A stretch of DNA of 64,000 nucleotides from Takakia lepidozioides (GCA_030704615.1 CM060732.1:76739053-76803052); one strand, 5' to 3'. Positions 11,601 to 23,707 are shown, numbered from the stretch's first letter. Made by a program: numbers and translations. The notes: a model not told the origin generated them from the letters alone.

Positions 11601-14600
11601 TGGTGAAAACTGGAGGACATTGTGTGATGTAGGTTGTTTGGTTTGATCCAGCTTTGTATTCTGGTGCATGATCCTTGGACTTGCTATTCTGCATAGTGTG
11701 GAGCAGCTCTGGAACCTTCACTCATCCATTCATTTGGGGTCTCTGTTGTTGAGCAGCCTCAGATTCAAATTCTGCAGCAGCAAACTTCCAGCATTCCAGC
11801 CTCTCAAAGTGCAGCATTGCAACACCAGTCATCAATGGGCTTGGCAACAAGCGTGCAGGCTCCTTCCCCGGCTTCCACACCTCCTATACCATCTGTGCAG
11901 GCCCAGGGCTTGCAGTTGGCCATGCCCCAGCCTTCTAATCAGCAGTTCCAAGAACAACTCTCCCTTTCTTCGGCAATATCTTTGATTGACAATGGTCTGA
12001 GATACCTTGCAATACCACCCCCAATAATAAATCAATGCTTTTCTCTTTCTGCTTTTGTAGATTGTAATATGAAAGGGGCAAGAGCCCAGACCAAACTGTA
12101 TTAGAACCTCTCTTCCTGTGATTCCTCAGCAAAGCCAGGAAGTGCCTCAAACAGAGAATGTCATCAACAAAGGAGGCCTTGTGTTCCACTCAAACTCTGC
12201 ATCGTCGATGGCCACAATGCTACAGCAAACGTGTTATGAGTATATTTTTCTGTCGTGGGTTAAGTACATCACCAACACACAAAGATTACATAGCTTTTCT
12301 ACCCACAGTTTTGCTCATGTGGATGTCAAAGTATTTGGATCAGTAGCATGCCTTTGAGTCAAAACTGCTTGGACGAGTCAGTCAATGCCAACATTGAATG
12401 TGTGCCTGCAGATGCAGGCAGCAGAGTTCTTGAGCAAGAAACACAGCAGTTGCCACCTCAGCAAGGACCTTTGGAGGACAGTAACAGTGACACAGCTGCA
12501 TTGAGTGCGGGCTTTGCCCATACTGTACCTCTCAGTGACAAGGATCACAAGAATGCGGACACATTTGATGTTTCAGTGAGAGGCTGTTCATTTTCCTTCA
12601 TTTTCATTAGCTGGTTTTCACCTGTTTGCTTGTACTTCACATGCCTGAGACTGTTGGATTGAAATATATTCTAACTGTACGTACATATGCAGGCAGGCAG
12701 ATTTCTGGTGTATTTCTTGCTTTCTAGATTACTATATAGGTGGATAATTGGTTGGTAAGTGACAACAGGAAATTTAAAGTCATACTTCTACGGCTCATGG
12801 ATAGACTCTCTGCTGTTGTGTAATCTACCCTTACTCAGAAAACAAAGGATTACATACATGGACGACAAAGTTCGTAATCCAAGTTCTATTTGCAGGTTGA
12901 TGGGCCTGGGACTCTGGCAGAGCTGAGCCAGCTATCAAGAGATGCAGACTTTTCACCAGAGCAAGTGTTACTGCCAATGCAACCATCCCCAAGTCCAGGA
13001 GTGATAGGGAGGAGAAGCGGGACAGATCTAGGGGCGATTGGCGACAACCTTAGTCCAACATTGGGGGGAGGGAACACCACAGCACAGCATGACCAGCTTT
13101 TCAATCTACAGGCCTTGGAGGCTGCATACCGCAACCTTCCCTTGCCCAAGGACTCTGAGCGCCCCAAGACCTACATTCCGGTACACACTCGCACAATCAT
13201 TTCTCTTGACAGTTTCACTGGCAATGCAATCACAGCCATGTAGCGTCTGTTGCAAGCTAGAGGGCCAGCGGGCTGAAATCAACCTCATTCTTTGAGTGAT
13301 GCCATTGCCAACCCATAAATCAACACCCAGTGCCCTGTAGCCGATTCTCATTGCTGTACACTGTGAGATTTTGGGATGAAGTTTGTAGGCCTGGGTGGAC
13401 TTTAACCCCATGACTGGTTCGATGGTATGTATGCCCCAAGGACAATGGCCTTGAATGTACGTCAGAAGTAATATTTCTATGGAACAGTCACGAGTACTCT
13501 CTCTCTCTCTCTCTCTCTCAACGAAGGACCTACCTACCCTTGGCACTAGAGTGAAATTTAACTCAGGGCAGGGAGTCTTTCTTTCAACAATAAACAGATG
13601 CAGAGAGGAAATGTCAGTGCTCGATGTGCAGGCGGCCTGAAGACAATATCCGTTTTCTGTTACATTGTCTGGGTATTCAGGACCATCAAGAACATAGTCC
13701 CTCCCCTCTGTTCACCAATTTTCCGTATCTCGAGGCTGAGCCTAAAGCCCTGTTCCCTTTTGTTCCGTCCAAACTGGCGACTGGTCTATGGCCACAAGGC
13801 TAGGGCAAACGTCTTATGAGTACATTCTCTCCCAGTCTGAGACAATATACAATTTCTGAGAGAATGTTCAGGGTAGAGGTATCCTCTTCAGGTACATCAA
13901 GAACATAGTCCCTCCACATCTCTTCACCAACTTTCAAAATCTCGAGGCTGAGTCTAAACCCTGGCCCTGTTGGTGTCTAACTGCTGGCCTGATGACACAC
14001 AGCAGATTGATGCTTGTGTGAAGGGCTGTCTAGAGGAAATCTGGAAAGCCCGAACAAATGGTTTATATCACTACTGGAGTGAGCCCCTCACAATGTTAGT
14101 GTCTATCCCCTTTTGCTCCTCCCAAACTGGGCGTGGTGTCTATGTGGCTACTGCAAACATCATCTTTTGAGTACATTCTGTCCCTCTCCCATCCTCTCCA
14201 TTTAGCCCTCCCACAAAGGTAACATGTGGCTTTCTTTTTTCCTCTTGTTATTCTTGCATCCCTCTCCGGACCTGCATCGGACACAATAAATTCTTGCTTA
14301 GGGAACCAAGAAAACAAACGTTGTATAGAGATTCACATTCATCTCAAAAGAACTCTTGTAAGGCAGGCGCCGTGGTAGCAGAGAGCAGGGAGGGAGGAGA
14401 TAATATGCTTTTCACCATTTCAAATCTTTGATCATTTACAATGCCCTTTGATGAGGACTAATTTTTAAGCTCCATTTCTTTTGGGTGCTGCCTATTGCAA
14501 AAGGGGGGCCAAATTGATGTACTAGCCTTTTTGTTTTGTCTCTCTCTGGGCATCTACCTAGATTGAACTTTTAGGAATGATGAGCTTGAGGGGGGCACAT

Positions 14601-16000
14601 TGATTTCACATCTTCTGATTTTCAGCTCGTCTTTTGAGGTTGTGCATGTTTGACAGACATTAGTCCATTGACAACCTGGCTCTTCTTCTTTAGCTCTCTC
14701 CTTTTCTCCTTCTCGCGTACTCAGTTATTGGACTACTGAAGGTCAAACAGAGATGTTGGTACTGAGATTCTAGAGCATATGGCCGGATGGCAGTTAGCAT
14801 AGGGTTCAATGTCACTCCCTATACTACAGACACAACTGGGTATCCATGATGACCTGTGCCTTCCATTTGTTTCTCAGAGAAATCCAGCAATAACCCCAGC
14901 TAGCTATCCCCAAATGCAAGCGCCCAGTGTAGATAATCCGGCCTTGTGGGAGCGCTTGGACACAGATGTTCTCTTCTTTGCCTTCTACTACCAGCAGGTA
15001 TACTTGTCTCTCTATCCCTCCCTTCTCTCCTGTCTTTAATGGTATCCGCAGGCTACGGCAAACAACGTCTTATGAGTACAATTTAATGGTATCCGCTCAA
15101 TGGCCACAAGGCTATGGCAAACAACATCTTATGAGTACATTCTTATGTTATCCTCTCCTAGCCAGCAGTGTCACATCTGTGCCAAATTGGTAGTTGGAGC
15201 AGAGTGCTGAAATTGACATTGTGTTTTCTGGCTCGATGTCCAGCCTGCTAAGATGAGCAGACACACTGGGTACCAGCTAGTATATGGAACACTGAATTCC
15301 CTGTGACTGAGTTGTCCTTGGTTATAGGGCACCTACCAGCAGTATTTGGCAGCACGGGAGCTTAAAAAGCAGTCGTGGAGATATCACAAAAAATACAACA
15401 CCTGGTTCCAGCGCCATGAGGAGCCCAAGATCACAACAGACGAATATGAACAGGGCACCTACGTATACTTTGACTTCCACATTGTTCACGATGATTTCCA
15501 ACAGGGCTGGTATGACATCATTTTGTCTCTTTGTGCTCTCCCTGTATGGTATTTTGCTCTATGCAAGTGTATAATTGGAGTCTTACTGTAACCCCATAAG
15601 TTTGAAACCGGTGAGTATTTTCCATACCACCCTAGGGGAACTTGATGGTTAATTGCTTCATCATCCATCTCCAGTGAAGTTGGGGCAGTTAATACTCCTC
15701 CATGTGGTAATATCTCGGGAGTCATGCCGAAAATGGTATCAGCAAAGATGAAGATGTCACGAGGGTCAAGCAACAAAGCCTGTTTGTTCAATAGAACCTT
15801 TACTGTAGTACGTCACCATTACATGTGTGTTCCAGACAGTGCAAGCATGGATCGTAGACACGATTGCCAGAGTGGAGGGGAGTAGTTGATCACTGTAATT
15901 GCTGATTAGTGTGCATTGTGGTGGATGAAACAGGTGCCAACGGATTAAAACTGAGTTCACTTTTGAGTACAGCTACCTTGAGGATGAGCTTGTCGTGTGA
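5612..16000 (+). CDS. NOT3: CCR4-NOT complex subunit NOT3 (CNOT3), complete, about 16 exons
   Basis: Scaffold subunit of the cytoplasmic/nuclear CCR4-NOT deadenylase. Exons: 5612-5704, 6703-6834, 7125-7262, 7542-7592, 7819-7908, 9450-9596, 9838-9957, 10376-11125, 11345-11563, 11757-~11994, ~12083-~12250, ~12345-12575, 12896-13180, 14878-14997, 15328-15509, 15934-16000. All phases agree except around the 11th exon, whose limits I could not settle. The N-terminal Not3 coiled coil starts [20 protein letters not shown] and includes [20 protein letters not shown]. The middle is a long Ser/Gly/Gln-rich low-complexity linker. The C-terminal NOT2/3/5 box runs from [19 protein letters not shown] to [12 protein letters not shown]. 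Length is about 1000 aa. A perfect TACTAAC branch site lies at 11326-11332. Introns 5, 13 and 14 carry LINE 3' fragments. Confidence 0.93.
6838..6870. repeat. CT/CA microsatellite in NOT3 intron 2
   Basis: Imperfect CT run grading into CA repeats just inside the NOT3 intron that begins at 6835. Confidence 0.6.
8458..8868 (+). mobile_element. 5'-truncated LINE 3' fragment (copy A) in NOT3 intron 5
   Basis: In frame +1 this reads [16 protein letters not shown], then [10 protein letters not shown], the CCHC-type knuckle that ends many plant LINE ORF2 proteins. It continues with [17 protein letters not shown] and a conserved 3' tail containing GGCCACAAGGCTACGGCAAA and CTTATGAGTACA. The same blocks recur at 13520-14185 and the tail alone at four further sites, so this is a repeat family. 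All copies lack their 5' part, as expected from target-primed reverse transcription. Confidence 0.65.
12198..12250 (+). mobile_element. Short LINE 3'-tail fragment (copy B) at a NOT3 exon/intron edge
   Basis: Contains GATGGCCACAATGCTACAGC followed by GTTATGAGTATA, a diverged version of the tail of copy A. It lies just after the NOT3 codons for VFHSNSAS and is open in the NOT3 frame, so it is either the start of an intron or an exonised piece of LINE. Confidence 0.45.
13497..13519. repeat. CT microsatellite preceding LINE copy C
   Basis: An uninterrupted CT run in NOT3 intron 13, immediately 5' of LINE fragment C and after a GAGTACT sequence. LINE copies of this family end in GAGTACATTCTCTCTC, so the run may be the 3' terminus of an earlier copy. 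Confidence 0.6.
13520..13830 (+). mobile_element. 5'-truncated LINE 3' fragment (copy C) in NOT3 intron 13
   Basis: Shares CCTACCCTTGGCACTAGA, the AACTCAGGGCAGG block, ATCTCGAGGCTGAGCC and the tail GGCCACAAGGCTAGGGCAAA with copy A. It is deleted relative to A between the CTGAGCC block and the tail. Coding potential is destroyed. Confidence 0.65.
13880..14185 (+). mobile_element. 5'-truncated LINE 3' fragment (copy D) in NOT3 intron 13
   Basis: Shares CATCAAGAACATAGTCCCTC with copy C and ACACAGCAGATTGATGCTTG with copy A, then ends in a degraded tail with TTTTGAGTACATTCTGTC. It sits directly behind copy C, in the same orientation. Confidence 0.65.
15045..15085 (+). mobile_element. LINE 3'-tail fragment (copy E) in NOT3 intron 14
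   Basis: Only the last ~40 bases of the family tail are present: GCAGGCTACGGCAAACAACG then TCTTATGAGTACA. It forms a tandem pair with copy F, separated by about 15 bp that include a repeated AATGGTATCCGC. Confidence 0.6.
15096..15146 (+). mobile_element. LINE 3'-tail fragment (copy F) in NOT3 intron 14
   Basis: CAATGGCCACAAGGCTATGG followed by CAAACAACATCTTATGAGTA. Second member of the tandem pair, same orientation. Confidence 0.6.
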
Positions 16001-16337
16001 CCCTCCCCCCCTCTGTGGAATAGGGTCTGTAGAATATTTTTGTATAAAAATGTGCAGCTTTTTGAGGATTGTGAATAGAGATATGACAGAGCTGCCTAAT
16101 CTCTTCTTTCACTGTTGGTACTGGACCAAAATTTACGAAGCGAGAACCTCGATCACAACCTTGGCAAGCCAACACAGGCTGCCCCTGGCAGGAGCAGTTA
16201 GCTCACGATGGGTCACAGACAACCTGCAACAAAGGTAGCATCTGGCTTTCAAGATGTGCAAAAGAATGAACTCTTATTTAGTCCTAAATCAAATTCTCCG
16301 TCACCTTGCTCTCTCTCTCTCCCTCTCTCCCCCATTG

Positions 16338-16395
16338 TGGGTCGATGGTCACAAGGCTACGGCAAACAACGTCTTATGAGTACATTCTCTCTCAT
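16338..16395 (+). mobile_element. LINE 3'-tail fragment (copy G) downstream of NOT3
   Basis: CGATGGTCACAAGGCTACGG then CAAACAACGTCTTATGAGTA and TTCTCTCTC. Preceded by a CT-rich stretch at 16311-16332. Same orientation as the copies inside NOT3. Confidence 0.6.
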
Positions 16396-17390
16396 TGTGC
16401 TGCTATATTACCTGATGCATACATAGTCGGATGTCTGCTCAACTTTCATAGGGATGGTAGTATGCAAATGACATAAGGCAGCAAAGCAGTGCAAGGGATA
16501 TTGAAACAGGTATTTCAATCTTCTTCAAATTTCCTTGGGTGTCGTTCTTGTTAAGCTGCAGGCGCTGATTTTAATCACAACCATTTAGACTTTCATTTCT
16601 GCCCAAAATGTGATTAGGACAGTAGCAATGGGACCAACTGATTGAGCACACATGGAGTTATCTAGATTGCTCTCCAGGTTACATACTATTGAACCAATCA
16701 AGTATTTTACAGCTCTGCATTCTTCAGACTACTAGTGCAGAGATCTGCACCGAAACAGAATGTCACATTTAGAGAAAATCACAGTTGTCAAGTAGGAGTG
16801 TTTCACAGGGCTCCTCTATCCAGTTTGCTTGCCTCGCTATTAATACACTCTGGATTCACTTGGCTGACCTTCAAGAAAAGTGGGTAAAGGGTCTCTATGC
16901 GCCCACTTCTGTTGGTTACCAATACTGATGGGCGCCTGCTATACAAGTGTTCAACTAAAACATTGAGCACTTACTCTCCTGGTGGGTGTCGGAGTTGGGT
17001 ACCCCCGGTGAACCTGGTGTCTACTAGATAGTACACTCACATCTTAACTTATCAATGCTGCCTCTGTGTGTGAGGCCTGCCCTGACAGGAGATATTGACA
17101 AGCTAAAGCACAGCTTCAGGGAGGGCTGCCAAATCGGCTATTCAAGACATTGACCAAGTGGATGAACCAAGTCTCAAGTCGCAAGTGTAGGGTCATGGCG
17201 GGCTGTCACCTCACCTTAATGTGAAATTGCCATATGAATGAGCCAGAGTGCTCCTGGAGAGACACAAGAACATAGATTTTCTTTGACATAAAAAGGAAGG
17301 GGACCTGAAGGTGGGATAATGCACCAAGTCCAGGTTTTGTAGATAAAAAGACAATCACAATCATTGTTCTTAAGTCCAATCTGGATGTAT

Positions 17391-17424
<34 letters not shown>
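17391..17424. repeat. (AC)n(AT)n compound microsatellite
   Basis: About nine AC units followed by about eight AT units. Only simple-sequence DNA. Confidence 0.85.
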
Positions 17425-18032
17425 GGTGAAACAAAAAGCCTCTCATTTTAAGATAGCAGCGGACCGAGTCGCAGCTACCCTTGGCCTTATGGACCCCCCC
17501 CTCTGCTACACGTGGGCCTCGCCCTCGCCACAGGCACACTCGCACACATTGAAAACGTTATTACCTTTCAATGAGAAGCAAACAAAAATGTGCTCATGCA
17601 AGAAATATTGTGAAAAGTTGCACTGAGACATTAAAAATAGCCTTCAATTTTTCCTGAGAAACACAAAGATCAGGAATGAGCTCTCAGTACATAACACTGG
17701 TCTTAGGGAGGGCTGTATTGTAGGGCTACTGTGTCCTTCACCACTAAAGATTCACAAATTGCAAAACCTTGTTTCGAAGTGATAAGGACACATTCCAAAC
17801 ATGATATCTGTTGCGCACCTCTTGCCTAAACACCCACAACAGTAAAAACAATACCTAGAGGTTGCGTCAGGAACCCACATAAGCAGGCTGCCGGTACACA
17901 TTGGTCTTCCCACTTCTACTGCACTGTGCCCCACAAAAGCCAGCACTTGATTCAAGAGATTTGTCAACTGAATATCTGCCAGATCCAGAATATCCATCGG
18001 CCTGTTGAAGCCCCAAACCACCTAAAGAATAT

Positions 18033-19328
18033 TCATGTAGTGAAGGACTCTCCACAGCCACATTGCCCTTTAGAGTTGGGATTGACGAAGACAAACTCAG
18101 ATCTGCAACACCATCACACATTGACATACACCAGCACATGAATGATAAGGAGAGCCAAAGCAATGTTCATGAGACTCAGGCCCAAACCTAGTGCACACAC
18201 AGAGCTGACAACCATCTGAGCAACATGATTTGCATGAGCTAATTCCAGCACTCTCTCCAGTGGGTGTTGCCCTACGGCACTTCAATGCACCACCTACGCC
18301 CGAAAGAGATCAGTCAACAGCAAAATAGACAGTTGGAGAGAAGAGAAACTTACTTAAGGCGGTCTTCTACAAAATCCATCTTTGTACCAATCACGTGCAT
18401 TAGTGCCCGCGGGTGAATCAAAACCTTGACTCCTTTCTCTTCTACTAGTTCATCAAATTTGCCCTGCGCGTCTGCGAATCCCTCCCACAAATCAGGTTGC
18501 CCAGTGTAAATACCACCTATACAGTCCCGAACTCATCTGCAGCCGCAACACTAGCAACAGAGCAACAGAGCAAAACAGAGGGCGAATGAGTACCCATTCA
18601 CCGTCCCCAGGTAACGGGTTAGCACTTCCTGCTGGGCCCTCTTCCTCCAGAAGGAGAGCTGGGCCCTGCTGGCACCCTCCCATTTCGAGTTCCTGCTTCC
18701 CTATTTTGACTTCTCTATTACCCTAAATTATTGGGACGGGGGAGGGGGGACTGGTTCATTGGGTGTTGCCTTCGAAGTACCCTTGAAGGCATAGTTCATG
18801 CTAGATGCCAATCTTCCCTGAGACGGTTGTGGGTTTCATCCACCAGCTTACATGAGATTCAGCCCCAGATTGGCATATTTTGCACTCACAGAAGGATATA
18901 ATACAGTTACAGGGAATCAAGAGCTGATTTATGCACTGGCCTTGACATCCTACTAGAAGCATCAGATGGATGCCAGCACTGCTTCTCTAGCCAACAGATG
19001 TGACACATGTAGCTCATGTTAAACTGGCAGGGGGAAGATAGGGCGTATTTTGGGTGGCACTGCATCTTGCTATATGTTTCCCAAGAGATGTGTTAGGCAA
19101 AGATCTAGCAACTGTGTGGAAGGAGAAAATGGAACCCAGCATACCAGCATAATTGAGTGTATAGGTGAGACCATTGCAACCACGAACTTTGACACCCAAA
19201 TGCAAAAACTCTTTCTGTCTCAGTCCTAGCAGTTGCTGGATTCGGGTGGCCGCTGCATCTGTGATAGACAGGGCTTGACACCGGACTGCCACTGATTTTG
19301 CCCCAGCTTTTGTTACAGCCGCATACAT
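18033..19328 (-). CDS. ISCA1: IscA/HesB-type iron-sulfur cluster assembly protein, mitochondrial type, complete, 3 exons
   Basis: A-type carrier that supplies Fe-S clusters to apoproteins, probably in mitochondria. Exons on the minus strand: 19145-19328 (ATG at 19328), 18354-18471 and 18033-18102; phases 1 and 2 fit, with donors GTATGC and GTAAGT. The product is 123 aa, the normal length. It reads [96 protein letters not shown]. All three cluster-binding cysteines are present (RGCNG and CGCGES). The N-terminus is short and basic, closest to plant IscA-like 1 proteins. It converges on NOT3 with no obvious link in function. Confidence 0.93.
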
Positions 19329-21954
19329 TGTCGCTAGAGGCCTGCAATAACAGTAAATCCAATTTGGGTTTTGGAAACCTGGTCTTAGTATGAAGAATTC
19401 ACCTCGTGAACATGGCCAGGGTCACCCAATACTTATTAATCTTCTCCTGTCTTTTTTTCTGGTTGTTTTACTTTCTCCTTCCCTTCCTCCCGACATGAAA
19501 ACTGCAGATATGAAAGCTACTCCTGACAAAACTGGGAAGGTATTTCCAAACCCTAATTTAATTCTATTTGAAAGCACGTTTACACTAAACTTTTCACTCG
19601 GTAGTGATTGGGAGGGCTGAACCGAAGTATGGGCATTAGTATGCGATTGTCCACCGCCAGTGAAACACTGAATTTGCTGATTGACTGAGCAAAAATGGGT
19701 TACTATTGGACTGGAATTTAACTCCTGTCAAGGATGGCACTCAGTCAATCAAGAGTAGGAGTTTAATAGAGAGTTCAAGGGCACCAATTCCATCACTCGC
19801 TTAGTTTTGCATTTGCCCAAGTATACAGTTAAATGGAGAGCAACCTGTAGACCCATGATGAGGCAGAGGGTTGAACTGCCACAAACTCGGAGTCCAAGTC
19901 GCCATGTAAAAGAGATAAACCTACGTTTAATCAGTCCCCTCGAAGAAGGATAGAAATTTAGAGTGTATATCCCAGCCTAACTGGAAAAGGTAAACCTTGA
20001 TGGCACAGGTGCCCAATTTGGAGGGCGCCCGGCTCCTTTGCCCCAAAAGCATATATTTGCAAAGATGATTCTGCAGCGAGACCACTAGATTTACCTTAGA
20101 TTACTTGACTAGTCTGTTCTCGTGGATGGCGCCGTTCGTCTTTCTTCTTCCTTGCTGCGACACCTCCTCTGCCTTCTGTCCCTCCCTTCGACCTCACAAC
20201 TCATGCTCCTCCGCTCTACTGAGGCATAACAGAAGAGATAGGGAGAGAGAAAGAGAATGTCGAAATTGCCAACCCTCACTTTATATCCTGACGATCAGTT
20301 AGAGGTAAAGACAAGTACTAAAAGGTCAGATCACTCAGAGGATGTAATATTCCAATGGGACGTATCCAGAGGACCTCCGAAAGAACGACACTGATGAGAC
20401 CGCCGAGAACAGAAATGGGAATTGGATTGATGACACCGTCGGCATTCAAGTGCCAACACTGGGACAAGACTTTGATGAAACGTAACAATATTGCAGAGGC
20501 AAGCAAAGATCCAGACGAGAATGTGCCTGGAACTATGTGCGATGCTTCCATCTCTGCTTCCATCTCTGTCATCCTTTCGTGTCAAGCATGCGCTGTCAAG
20601 CAGGGGGGCTTACAGCTTACCTACCTCTTTTTCAACACTTCACTTCTTTTGTTTTTGGGGAAAAGGGCGGAGCCTTGTATTTGAAGCTCGGGGAAGAGCT
20701 GCACGCAAGATCAACCAAGCTCCTTGTCCCCTTAGTTATTAGATGGAAGTGAATAGGTATTCAACATCACACTTGGCCACTGCTGGCTGGATTTCCCTGA
20801 AAACGCTTTCGCTCTCAGTTGGAAACACTGTGACTCAGAACAGCCACAGCGCTGTGACATGTTTTCGAGCCGCTGCAAGCGAAAGCACCGCAGCGATTGT
20901 GCACCACCTTCAGAAAGGGTTTTTTCTTAAAATCAAACGCGGAAGATTATTGTGCAGGTCACAGATGCCAAGAGAAATGTCGATGTAATGCATCAGCATT
21001 TTGAGTGACATTGGTTCAATTATTCAATATGGTCGTCACATGGCAACTGCGGCAGGTGGCTCTACCTACTACCTACTCAGTTGCAGTCCCATGGCCTTGC
21101 AATGAGTTCCATTCAAGTTAGTAAGAATAGCGTAATAAACTTCCCCACTAAGAACTTTATTGATCATTGTTCCCAATGATAAAAAAAAAATGTGGAAATT
21201 TTAATTGCAAGTCACTATTGTTTTTCCAAGTAACTTCAGATTTTGAATAATTCTAGTGACCACTGAAGCTCCGAGACTAGTTAGCGTAGAGCAAGAATAG
21301 GGTGCCATAGTGGCACGTTAATATCACCACGTTTCGTAGCCACATCATTGTAAACACGTCATCATCGTCATGCCATGTCGTCGTCTTCATTTGTTTAGGA
21401 ACTTGCTCGAAATGCCCGAAGAAAAAATGGGAGAGGTGTCTTGTAGCGCGGGGAAGGGACGATGTCATGGCGTCCTTGAGCGCGGAGGGGTTTCATAGCG
21501 ATCTAAGAGGGAGATCCTGCATGATGGATCCTGCACAACCTTTTTTCATTTTCTAAATGGGGACTGGCGCAGTCTGAGGATTCCAAGCCCATTATGCTCT
21601 GCAATCCACTCCCAAAACCAAATTCGGCAAGGAGAGATCAATTCCCAGATACCCCACTTTGAATTAATCGGATGCAACGACACCGGTGCAGCTGGCAACA
21701 TTCTCGCTTACAGATGTGCAAATGAATAAGAACGCAAGAGGTTCGATTAACATTTTTAATGTCTCAGGCGTACTTCAGCTGGCAATTACATCCCAGAGAA
21801 GCATCTTCTATGGAGGGGGCATTCTCGCAAATGAGCATCGAATTGGAGGGCGTCTCTATGAGAAGGAGTACACGCTCTGTATGCTTGGCTGTACCCTGTT
21901 CCCAGCGAAAGAGGTCAAGAAATTGACTAAGGATTGCAACATTATGGGTGTGGT
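19329..21954. other. Intergenic region, promoter side of the IscA gene
   Basis: About 2.6 kb without a recognisable gene. The IscA promoter should lie just above 19328. A minus-strand ORF at 20318-20572 is listed separately. A CT-rich stretch and an A10 run near 21181 are the only simple sequences. Confidence 0.4.
20318..20572 (-). CDS. Unassigned small ORF with two hydrophobic segments
   Basis: 84 codons on the minus strand starting MTEMEAEMEASHIVPG. There are two hydrophobic stretches, around residues 19-34 (SSGSLLASAILLRFIK) and 46-70 (INPIPISVLGGLISVVLSEV). I do not recognise the family. It could be an exon of a membrane protein or a chance ORF. No splice sites or partner exons were convincing. 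Confidence 0.18.
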   Translation of the reverse strand: MTEMEAEMEASHIVPGTFSSGSLLASAILLRFIKVLSQCWHLNADGVINPIPISVLGGLISVVLSEVLWIRPIGILHPLSDLTF

Positions 21955-22815
21955 GGGGAGGCTTGCAAGATCTATGAGCGAATGAAGCGGGAAGGGGTGA
22001 CACCTGAGTGACACCTAACAGGGTCACATTCACTTGCATTCTCAATGCCTGAGCCAGCCTACAAGCCCTAGAAATGGGCAAGCAGGTCCATGTTGCCATC
22101 AACAAGAGTGGAATTGCGCCAGATATCATTTTGGAGAATGCCCTCATCGATATGTGTGCTAAATGTGGGAGCATGATGGATGCACGGCAAGTGTTTGACA
22201 GGATGGCTAAACAGAATGTGGTTTCATGGAGTGCAATGATTTCAGGATATGCCCAGCATGGGTGTGGTAGGAAAGCTTTGAAGGTTCACGTTCATATGTG
22301 TTCTCAATGCTTGTGCCAGCCTAGGAGCCCTGGAGAAAGGCAAAGAGGTCTATGCTGACGTTATGAAAGCTGGAATTGTCCCATACATTAATTTAGAGAA
22401 TGCCCCTGTATGCGAGGAGGCATGAAGGATCCTCGTCAAGTGTTCAACAGCATGGCTAAAAGAGATTTGGTCTCATGGAGTGGGATGATAGCAGCATGTG
22501 CCCAACATGGTTGTGGTAGGGAGGGTGTGCAACTATTTGAAAGAATGCAACAGGAAGGCTGGAAGCCCAATAGTATCACGTTCATATCTCTTCTCTTTCC
22601 CATGTGGGCCTAGTGGATGAAGGATGTCACTACTTTGATTCCATGAATCAAGGTCATGGTCTCTCTCCTACAGTTAAGCATTTTAGCTGCGTTGTGGACC
22701 TTCTTGGCCGATCAGGGCAATTGGATGAAGCAGAGGAATTGATTAACAAAATGCCAATACAACCAGATGTTGGGGTGTGGGGGGCTTTGCTTGGTGCCTG
22801 CAGAATACACGTCCA
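21955..22815 (+). pseudogene. PLS-type pentatricopeptide-repeat (PPR) pseudogene fragment
   Basis: PPR proteins bind organellar RNA. Motifs run through changing frames: NALIDMCAKCGSMMDARQVF, MAKQNVVSWSAMISGYAQHG, then a frame change, VFNSMAKRDLVSWSGMIAAC, another frame change, and [20 protein letters not shown] with [20 protein letters not shown] at the end. Upstream, VTFTCILNA is followed by a TGA where this motif usually has Cys. There are at least two frameshifts, one nonsense codon and internal loss, with no start and no E/DYW tail. This is a relic of a PLS-class gene. Confidence 0.85.
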
Positions 22816-22969
22816 TTCCAGTCCATTCACAGCCCTCAGGAGTGCTGCGTGTGGTATGCTTCTGCCAGCTGAGTTTACTAAGACATTCCAGACCAACCTA
22901 TTGACCCTCAAAATCGGGTCTCTGTACGCCGATAATTATTGTCATATTATTTGTAGAGGAACCTAACCA

Positions 22970-23707
22970 ATATTGCAGACATCTGTTTCTGTGGATGAAT
23001 GCTACATGTCAGAATTTCCTTGGAAAAGTCCCTTCATTTGTAGGCTGTGCCAATCAGACGAAAAAAGAGACCGGAGGCACATAATCTAATCCAACTTGGA
23101 GCACCCACCACCCTTGGAGAAGGATGTCAGTTGTTTCAAAATTCAATAGTGGCAGTACTCGTGATAATAGCTCTCCAAATTTTTCCACAATTTGTTGAAC
23201 TTGATTCAAGACTACCTACATTGTTCCATACAACTGTGTGATTCCCTTCTTTTTGATTGTTACAAGGATCTCTGTCAATGCTGCCCATCCTTTAGCGTAC
23301 AGTAGGATCGTGAACATGCAGAATTTTTATAAAGACTTTGTGGGCAACATTTGGATGGCAGCATGAGATCAGATTGTGGCTTTCATGTCTGAACAGGTTG
23401 ATGGGGTCTGTAGGCATACAATCTCAAATCAGCAGGTCTATGGCAAGAATGGGGTATGGAAAGTATGCCAAGCCCCTCCAGCAAATAACACCGCTGCTGC
23501 AATGGCCAAAGTTTTCCTTAAAGGTCTCTCATTATAAGGTTGAGGGTCACACACTGACAATGGTACTACAAAGAACCTACAAATGTCCTACCCATCAAAT
23601 CTACAAGGAACCCTGGGGATCTGTATGCCTCCAGTACATGAGTCAAAGGATATTTCTGACAAAGCTGTTTGAATTCCTACATTGTCTGTTCTGTCTTAAG
23701 AAAGACA
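22970..23707. other. Interval between PPR relic and Copia element
   Basis: About 740 bp with no ORF resembling a known protein and no visible repeat. The PPR homology stops near 22815 and the Copia LTR begins at 23708. Confidence 0.4.

Larger units (their letters stand above)
16001..18032. other. Convergent intergenic interval between NOT3 and the IscA gene
   Basis: Both gene 3' ends face this 2-kb interval. It holds a LINE tail (16338-16395) and an AC/AT microsatellite (17391-17424). The rest shows no coding or RNA feature I can support; short ORFs across 17.2-17.6 kb are microsatellite translations. Confidence 0.5.

Noticed and set aside
17206-17545. Minus ORFs with YIYMCVCVCVY
   Set aside because: Translation of the AC/AT microsatellite.
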